This document shows positions 15,642-19,545 of a DNA stretch of 19,545 nt, in pieces (position 1 is the stretch's first letter; every line of letters begins with the position of its first letter). The stretch lies in NCBI GenBank assembly GCA_023458315.1, contig JAEXAH010000100.1, positions 1-19,545 on the forward strand, given 5' to 3'. The translations under genes and the position numbers were made by a program. Under the pieces are notes generated by a model. That model was not told where the DNA came from. It worked only from the letters and a program-made list of their open reading frames with translations, and searched no databases. Source of the stretch: Pseudomonadota bacterium. GTDB lineage: Bacteria > Pseudomonadota > Alphaproteobacteria > Rhodospirillales > Magnetospirillaceae.

Positions 15642-15880
15642 TAACACGGATGAACCCGGATGGGGCGGGATGGGCACGGATCATCAGAATTGCGTCATGC
15701 CGGGCTTGACCCGGCATCCATGGTCGTAGGCGGCACCATGGATCCCGGATCTGCGCTCCGCTTGTCCGGGATGACGATTTCCCCAATGAATGCAGGGCAC
15801 GACATGGCGGCGGTACGGTGCCCATCCGTGTTCGTCCGTGGCCCGCGCCAGCGGGCATCCGTGTGATCCGTGTCTGTTGG
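15642..15880. repeat. Composite intergenic repeat: CACGGAT arms around an inserted palindromic element
   Basis: The non-coding stretch between the operon terminator and the ompA terminator contains five copies of the heptamer CACGGAT or its complement: 15645-15651 and 15675-15681 forward, 15824-15830, 15857-15863 and 15866-15872 reversed. Together they form inverted arms around the element at 15693-15776. A small hairpin (GCCCGC-GCCA-GCGGGC) lies at 15841-15856. Repeats of CACGGATGAACACGGAT type are, to my knowledge, dispersed in many bacterial genomes. I see no convincing gene here; open frames across it have no protein-like pattern. Confidence 0.6.
15693..15776. repeat. Palindromic intergenic element (CGTCATGCCGGG type)
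   Basis: The outer arms CGTCATGCCGGG (15693-15704) and the complementary end (CCGGGATGACG, 15766-15776) pair imperfectly. The inner arms ATCCATGGT (15716-15724) and ACCATGGAT (15735-15743) pair perfectly. Elements of this look (GTCATGCCGGGCTTGACCCGG) are widely dispersed between genes in alphaproteobacteria. It may fold as an RNA hairpin or be a non-autonomous mobile repeat. Confidence 0.7.
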
Positions 15881-15950
15881 CACAGCATTCCCGCCCAGGC
15901 ACTTTCCGCGAAAACCTAACCCGGACAGCGGTGTCCATGACGAGAAAAAC

Positions 15951-15983
15951 AAAGAAAAAGCCCCCCGGCGGTCGCCGGGGGGC
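15951..15983 (-). terminator. Rho-independent terminator of the OmpA-family gene
   Basis: A perfect 11-bp GC stem (15960-15970 with 15973-15983, two-base loop) is followed on the minus strand by CTTTTTCTTTG (15961-15951), an adequate U-run. It lies 26 nt past the ompA-like stop. Confidence 0.9.
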
Positions 15984-16009
15984 CTTGTTCCTGAACCGTG
16001 TCTGCCGGA

Positions 16010-16972
16010 TTAGGGCAGGACGATCTCGACGCGGCGGTTCTGGGGCTCGCGGACGCCATCGGGGGTGGCGACCAGCGGCTCGCTCTCGCCCTTGCCGACG
16101 ACCGAGATCTGGTCGGCGGGGATGCCCTGCTTCACCAGTTGGTCCTTGACGGCGTTGGCGCGCTTCAGCGACAGAGCCATGTTGTACTTGTCCGAGCCCG
16201 AGCGGTCGGCGTGGCCGGTCAGGGCGACGCGCGAGACGCTGCCCTTCTTGGCGGCGTCGGCGGCCTGGGTGATGACCTTCGAGGCTTCGGGGGTGATGTC
16301 GGCCTTGTTGAAGTCGAAGAACACCAGGAACTGCTTCTGCACGGCGGCGGGCTTGGCAGCGACCGGGGCCGGGGCCGGAGCGGCGGCCGGGACCGGAGCG
16401 GGAGCCGGAGCGGCGACCGGGGCCGGAGCAGCGAACTTGTAGGTGAAGCCGACCAGGATCGAGTGGTTGCGATAGTCGGCGTTGTGATCGTTGGCCGGGC
16501 CCAGATCGGCGTCCAGGGTGGCGAAGTAACGATACTGCGCCTTCAGGGCCCAGTTGGTGTTCACGTCATAGGCGACACCGGCGATGCCCTGGTAGGCGAA
16601 CTGGTTGTCCGAGTTGTTGGCGGTGTTGCCGGCGAAGTCGCCGTCCAGCCAAGCCCAGCCGATACCGGCGCCCAGGAAGGGATGCCAGGAGGAGTTCGGC
16701 ATGAATTCATAGATGCCGTTGACCATGGTCGACCAGGACGAGATGTCGTCGTTGCCACGGTAGCCGACTTCGAATTCGACCTTGGGGCCGCCGAAGCTGT
16801 AACCGACCTGGCCCATGCCGACCCAACCCCAATCGGAGTCGGAATTGGCGACGCCCGGGTCTTGCAGGTAGTTGGCGCCAGCGTCGGCACCGATGTACCA
16901 CTGGGCGTTGGCGACGGCCGGCACGGCGACGGTCAGCGCGGCGGCGGCGAGAAGGGACTTCATGGTGCGCAT
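16010..16972 (-). CDS. OmpA-family outer membrane porin with peptidoglycan-binding domain
   Basis: A 320-residue envelope protein that ties the outer membrane to the cell wall. A signal peptide occupies 1-23 with probable cleavage ANA|QW. An N-terminal eight-strand beta-barrel spans about 24-181 (QWYIGADAGANYLQ at its start, GFTYKF as the last strand). An Ala/Pro linker of about 25 residues follows, then an OmpA C-terminal domain about 213-320 with FFDFNKADIT, LTGHADRSGSDKYN and REPQNRRVEI. The aspartate and arginine expected to bind diaminopimelate are in place. ATG 16972 has GAAAGG 9 nt upstream; a second ATG three codons in is possible. It is a single-gene unit with its own terminator. Codon use is strongly biased and regular, fitting a highly expressed protein. 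Confidence 0.95.
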   Translation of the reverse strand: MRTMKSLLAAAALTVAVPAVANAQWYIGADAGANYLQDPGVANSDSDWGWVGMGQVGYSFGGPKVEFEVGYRGNDDISSWSTMVNGIYEFMPNSSWHPFLGAGIGWAWLDGDFAGNTANNSDNQFAYQGIAGVAYDVNTNWALKAQYRYFATLDADLGPANDHNADYRNHSILVGFTYKFAAPAPVAAPAPAPVPAAAPAPAPVAAKPAAVQKQFLVFFDFNKADITPEASKVITQAADAAKKGSVSRVALTGHADRSGSDKYNMALSLKRANAVKDQLVKQGIPADQISVVGKGESEPLVATPDGVREPQNRRVEIVLP

Positions 16973-17089
16973 ATCTGCGGGCCTTTCGTGGGGCTGGTTC
17001 GCAAGCTTTGAAGTCTTCTACCGCAGCGAGCCCGGCGGCTCAAGCAGGCAATGCCCCCATTCCGCGATTCCCTGCCGGGTGTGGCATTC

Positions 17090-17122
17090 GCGCAACGGTG
17101 TGACTCGCACACCGCGTTGCGC
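17090..17122. terminator. Hairpin downstream of pssA, possible terminator
   Basis: Arms 17090-17102 (GCGCAACGGTGTG) and 17108-17122 pair with a two-base bulge and a five-base loop. It lies about 20 nt past the pssA stop on the minus strand, the expected place for a terminator, but no U-run follows. The rest of the 169-bp gap upstream of the ompA-like gene shows no promoter I can defend. Confidence 0.45.
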
Positions 17123-17141
17123 ACACCGGAGCCGCGGAAAC

Positions 17142-17990
17142 TCAGCCTTTCCCGTCCTCGGGGGCGGCGGGGTCCGGCGGGCATTCGCCGGTCCCGGCCA
17201 TGCAATCGGCCTGGGCCTTGAGACGGCGGAACGACCGGACGCTGACCGGGATCAGCGCCACATAGCCAACACCGATCACCGCCAGGGTCTTCCACGGCTC
17301 CGTCACCAGAAACGCGGTCAGCACGCCGATGATCAGCAGGATCGGCAGAACCCAGGCGTTGGGGATGCGCACCTTCTTGAACGAGAAGGTGGGAATGGTG
17401 CTGACCATCAGGAACGACACGCCCAGCAGGAACACCGACACCACCACCGGCCGGTCGAAGAAGCCCGCCCCCAGCTCGAAACTGGCGACCATGGGCAGCA
17501 GCACCACACCCGCCGCCGCCGGAGCCGGGATGCCGGTGAAGAAATTATAGGCATAGGGCGGCAGGTCGGCCTGGCCCAGCATGGTGTTGAAACGGGCCAG
17601 ACGCAGGCCGCAGCACACGGTGTACAGCAGCACCATGGCCCAGCCCAGGCCGCCCGCCCCCTGCATGGTCCAGAAATACAGCAGGATGGCCGGGGCGACG
17701 CCGAAGCAGACGAAATCGGACAGGGAATCCAGTTCCGCGCCGAATTTCGAGGTGCCGTGCAGCAGACGCGCCACCCGGCCGTCCAACCCGTCCAGAATTC
17801 CGGCCAGGATGATGGCCAGCACCGCCTTTTCCCACGCCCCGTGCAGGCCGAAGCGGATCGAGGTCAACCCCGCGCACAACGCCAGCAGCGTCAGGATGTT
17901 GGGGATCAGGCGGTTGATGGACAGGCCGGGAATCCGGGGTGGCCGGATGGCCCGGGGACGACGGGGGCGGTCCGCCCGGGGCTTGAACAT
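17142..17990 (-). CDS. pssA: CDP-diacylglycerol-serine O-phosphatidyltransferase
   Basis: Makes phosphatidylserine from CDP-diacylglycerol and serine in the inner membrane, the step before Psd. The CDP-alcohol phosphotransferase signature DG(x2)AR(x8)G(x3)D(x3)D is complete at 70-92 (D70, G71, A74, R75, G84, D88, D92). About eight hydrophobic segments follow, as in the multi-spanning PssA type. The N-terminal 22 residues are Arg/Pro-rich and cytoplasmic, and the 282-residue length is normal. ATG 17990 overlaps the psd stop as TGATG, so the two enzymes are translated together. This psd-pssA order is common in alphaproteobacteria. Confidence 0.95.
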   Translation of the reverse strand: MFKPRADRPRRPRAIRPPRIPGLSINRLIPNILTLLALCAGLTSIRFGLHGAWEKAVLAIILAGILDGLDGRVARLLHGTSKFGAELDSLSDFVCFGVAPAILLYFWTMQGAGGLGWAMVLLYTVCCGLRLARFNTMLGQADLPPYAYNFFTGIPAPAAAGVVLLPMVASFELGAGFFDRPVVVSVFLLGVSFLMVSTIPTFSFKKVRIPNAWVLPILLIIGVLTAFLVTEPWKTLAVIGVGYVALIPVSVRSFRRLKAQADCMAGTGECPPDPAAPEDGKG

Positions 17991-18697
17991 CAGCGCACCA
18001 CTCCCTGGCGGGCTTCCTCGGTGGAATTCAGGTCGGCCAGCACGGTTTCACCGGCGATGCACCGCTGGCCCAGCGCCACCAGCGGCGCCACGCCGTCGGG
18101 CAGGTAGACGTCGACGCGCGAGCCGAAGCGGATCAGGCCGAAACGCTCGCCCGCCTGCACCTCCTGGCCCTCGGACAGGTCGCACTTGATGCGGCGCGCC
18201 ACCAGACCGGCGATCTGCACGAAGGCGATGTCGGCGCCGCCCGTGCTCTCCATGCGGATGGCCATGCGTTCGTTGTCCTCGCTGGCCTTGTCCAGAGCGG
18301 CGTTCAGGAACTTGCCCGGCTTGTAGGCGATGCGGGTGATGCGACCCGCCAGCGGGGCGCGGTTCACATGCACGTCGAACACGCTCATGAACACGCACAC
18401 CCGGGTCATCGGCGCCTCGCCCATGCCCAGTTCCGCCGGCGGCACCGCCGGTCCCACCAGGCAGACCACGCCATCGGCCGGGCTGATCACCAGACCGGCG
18501 CGGTCGGGGGTGACGCGGTCGGGATTGCGGAAGAAATAGACGCACCACAGCGTCAGCACCAGGCCAGCCCAGCCCAGCGGCGCCCACAGCAGGCCGAGAA
18601 GGACCGAGGCGACGGCGAACAGGGCGATGAACGGATATCCCTCGCGGTGGACGGGGATCATGATGTACTTCGCCAGAGATGTGTCGTGAGCCTGCAA
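17990..18697 (-). CDS. psd: Phosphatidylserine decarboxylase proenzyme (short type)
   Basis: Converts phosphatidylserine to phosphatidylethanolamine. The 235-residue proenzyme cleaves itself at FGSRVDVYLP, with S193 becoming the pyruvoyl group. Other family marks: FRNPDR near 56-61, SPADG with D75, and FDVHVNRAP with H110. Two hydrophobic stretches near 21-52 anchor it to the membrane. The short form with GSR instead of LGST is usual in alphaproteobacteria. The best start is TTG 18697, which has GAGG 5 nt upstream; ATG 18661 is possible but has a poor ribosome site and would clip the N-terminus just before the IPVHREGYPF stretch. It is the first gene of the psd-pssA operon. Confidence 0.95.
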   Translation of the reverse strand: MQAHDTSLAKYIMIPVHREGYPFIALFAVASVLLGLLWAPLGWAGLVLTLWCVYFFRNPDRVTPDRAGLVISPADGVVCLVGPAVPPAELGMGEAPMTRVCVFMSVFDVHVNRAPLAGRITRIAYKPGKFLNAALDKASEDNERMAIRMESTGGADIAFVQIAGLVARRIKCDLSEGQEVQAGERFGLIRFGSRVDVYLPDGVAPLVALGQRCIAGETVLADLNSTEEARQGVVR

Positions 18698-18801
18698 GGT
18701 GACCTCGTTGGAAAGAGAGCGGCGCGCATCTTAAAGCGCCCCGCCCCAAATATGAAGCGCGGCGCGCTGGTGTTGGCGGTTCAATCCATTACCATGGCGT
18801 G

Positions 18802-18842
18802 ATAGTGTGCGCAGCACAGTGCAAATAGTGTGCGCAGCACAG
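18802..18842. repeat. Two 18-bp tandem direct repeats upstream of the 18866 gene
   Basis: ATAGTGTGCGCAGCACAG occurs at 18802-18819 and again at 18825-18842, a period of 23 bp. Each unit contains the near-palindrome GTGTGCGCAGCAC. The pair lies in the 168-bp gap between the divergent psd and 18866 genes. Tandem operator sites or a simple local duplication are both possible. I found no strong promoter for either gene in this gap. Confidence 0.7.
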
Positions 18843-18865
18843 CGAAAACCGGGGCCGGGACACGG

Positions 18866-19405
18866 ATGGCGGACATCAAGAAACTGAACATGGGCGGTTT
18901 CGCCCTGCCGCTGGACATCGAAGGACTGGAAACCCTGCCGGTGCCCGCGGGCGGCATCATCCAGTTCGACTTCTCCTATCGCCAGATCCGCTTCACCTGC
19001 CGCTACCAGCACGCCGCGGGCGGCGGCATCCTGCGGCTGGCGGGCGATGTCGGGCCGCTGCCCTATACCGCCGAAAGCCCGGCCGCCCGCGCCGGACTGG
19101 CCGCCATCATCGCCGACGCCAACGACCTGCTGGGCGCCACCTTCCGTTTCAGCCAGGGCCGCATCCTGCTGGCGGGCGGCGAGCCGGTGGCCCAGCCGCT
19201 GACCGCCACCCACGTGGTCGCCGCCGCCGCCACCATCGTCATTCCGGCCACCCCCTATCTGGACCTGATCGCGGTCTACGTCCGCCCGCCGCTGGCGCCC
19301 GCCCGCCCGGGCGAAAGCGCCCTGCGCCGGGAATGGCGCGGCAAGAAACTGCCCAAGCCGGAAAAGCCCAAGCCGACCATGCAATTGCAATGGCAGGGCC
19401 GCTAA
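18866..19405 (+). CDS. Hypothetical protein, unrecognised family
   Basis: A 179-residue soluble protein that I cannot assign. No signal peptide or membrane helix is evident. The middle is strand-rich (IIQFDFSYRQIRFTCRYQ; GILRLAGDVGPLPY) with one helix (ARAGLAAIIADANDLL). The C-terminal 25 residues are basic and proline-rich (KKLPKPEKPKPT), looking like a flexible tail. Codon pattern, with GC-rich third positions throughout, matches the host genes, so it is a real gene. ATG 18866 follows the weak ribosome site CCGGGA; the frame extends further back to 18830, but that part lies in the repeat. It is divergent from psd and convergent with the partial gene at the right edge. Confidence 0.72.
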   Translation: MADIKKLNMGGFALPLDIEGLETLPVPAGGIIQFDFSYRQIRFTCRYQHAAGGGILRLAGDVGPLPYTAESPAARAGLAAIIADANDLLGATFRFSQGRILLAGGEPVAQPLTATHVVAAAATIVIPATPYLDLIAVYVRPPLAPARPGESALRREWRGKKLPKPEKPKPTMQLQWQGR

Positions 19406-19416
19406 CGCCCTAACCT

Positions 19417-19545
19417 CTAATTCCCGGCACCGTACAGAACGGTATAGGCGTCGGCGGCGCCGCCCCGGCGCACCACCACCCAGCGGCCGCCATCCCCGGC
19501 CAGCGGCGTCGCACCGGCGGCGGGTGGCGCCAGCGGCGCCTCGGC
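19417..19545 (-). CDS. C-terminal end of an unrecognised protein (cut by window edge)
   Basis: Reading leftward from the right edge, one frame stays open for 42 codons and ends in TAG at 19419-19417, giving a tail that finishes GGRWVVVRRGGAADAYTVLY plus four residues. It has protein-like composition with a Pro/Ala-rich stretch before a short strand-like end. The stop lies 11 bp from the stop of the convergent gene. The family cannot be told from so little. Confidence 0.5.
   Translation of the reverse strand, partial: AEAPLAPPAAGATPLAGDGGRWVVVRRGGAADAYTVLYGAGN

Noticed and set aside
15660..15952. Small open frames on both strands in the repeat region downstream of the STAS gene
   Set aside because: They follow the inverted repeats, lack ribosome sites and show no protein-like pattern.
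15998..17011. 337-residue plus-strand frame rich in Gly, Val and Asp
   Set aside because: Antisense shadow of the OmpA-family gene, whose signal peptide, barrel and C-terminal domain are clear.

Overview
The window looks like chromosomal DNA of a GC-rich alphaproteobacterium. The style of the psd/pssA pair, the OmpA-type porin, the many membrane sensors with HAMP and SpoIIE modules, and the intergenic repeats all suggest the Rhodospirillales, perhaps near Magnetospirillum. That placement comes from gene content and protein style, not from a database search.

Region 1 (1-5279) is one end of a Tn7-like transposon. It reads leftward as tnsA, tnsB, tnsC and then a TniQ/TnsD-type target selector that runs off the left edge. 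The four genes overlap or nearly touch. The element's end is visible: a terminal TGT at 5279-5277, followed inward by three A-tract repeats spaced 19-20 bp apart that look like TnsB binding sites. The element stops inside the last codons of a host glycosyltransferase gene and supplies that gene's stop codon. The orientation (3' end of a target gene next to the tnsA-side end) is the same as Tn7 at glmS, so this gene end may be the element's attachment site. The other end and any cargo lie outside the window. No CRISPR array or cas gene is visible.

Region 2 (5275-7335) holds two host genes on the minus strand: a GT4-type glycosyltransferase and glutamate racemase (murI). A strong palindrome lies between them.

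Region 3 (about 7431-15582) is a compact plus-strand operon with a recognisable promoter and a terminator after the last gene. Its genes are: a membrane protein with a periplasmic domain; a periplasmic sensor plus HAMP plus MFS transporter fusion; an orphan ABC-type substrate-binding protein with a Tat-like signal; a stand-alone formyltransferase-fold protein; a large sensor-HAMP-SpoIIE phosphatase fused to an RsbW-like HATPase; and a STAS antagonist. The last two give phosphatase, kinase/anti-sigma and antagonist of a partner-switching pathway in two adjacent genes. The first four look like the input or effector side. I know of no described system with this combination, and it is the best candidate here for an uncharacterised system.

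Region 4 (15583-16009) is non-coding and filled with composite inverted repeats. Region 5 (15951-18697) carries an OmpA-family porin with its own terminator, then the phospholipid pair psd-pssA (phosphatidylserine decarboxylase and synthase), all on the minus strand. Region 6 (18698-19545) has an 18-bp tandem repeat, an unrecognised 179-residue protein on the plus strand, and the C-terminal end of an unrecognised minus-strand gene at the right edge.
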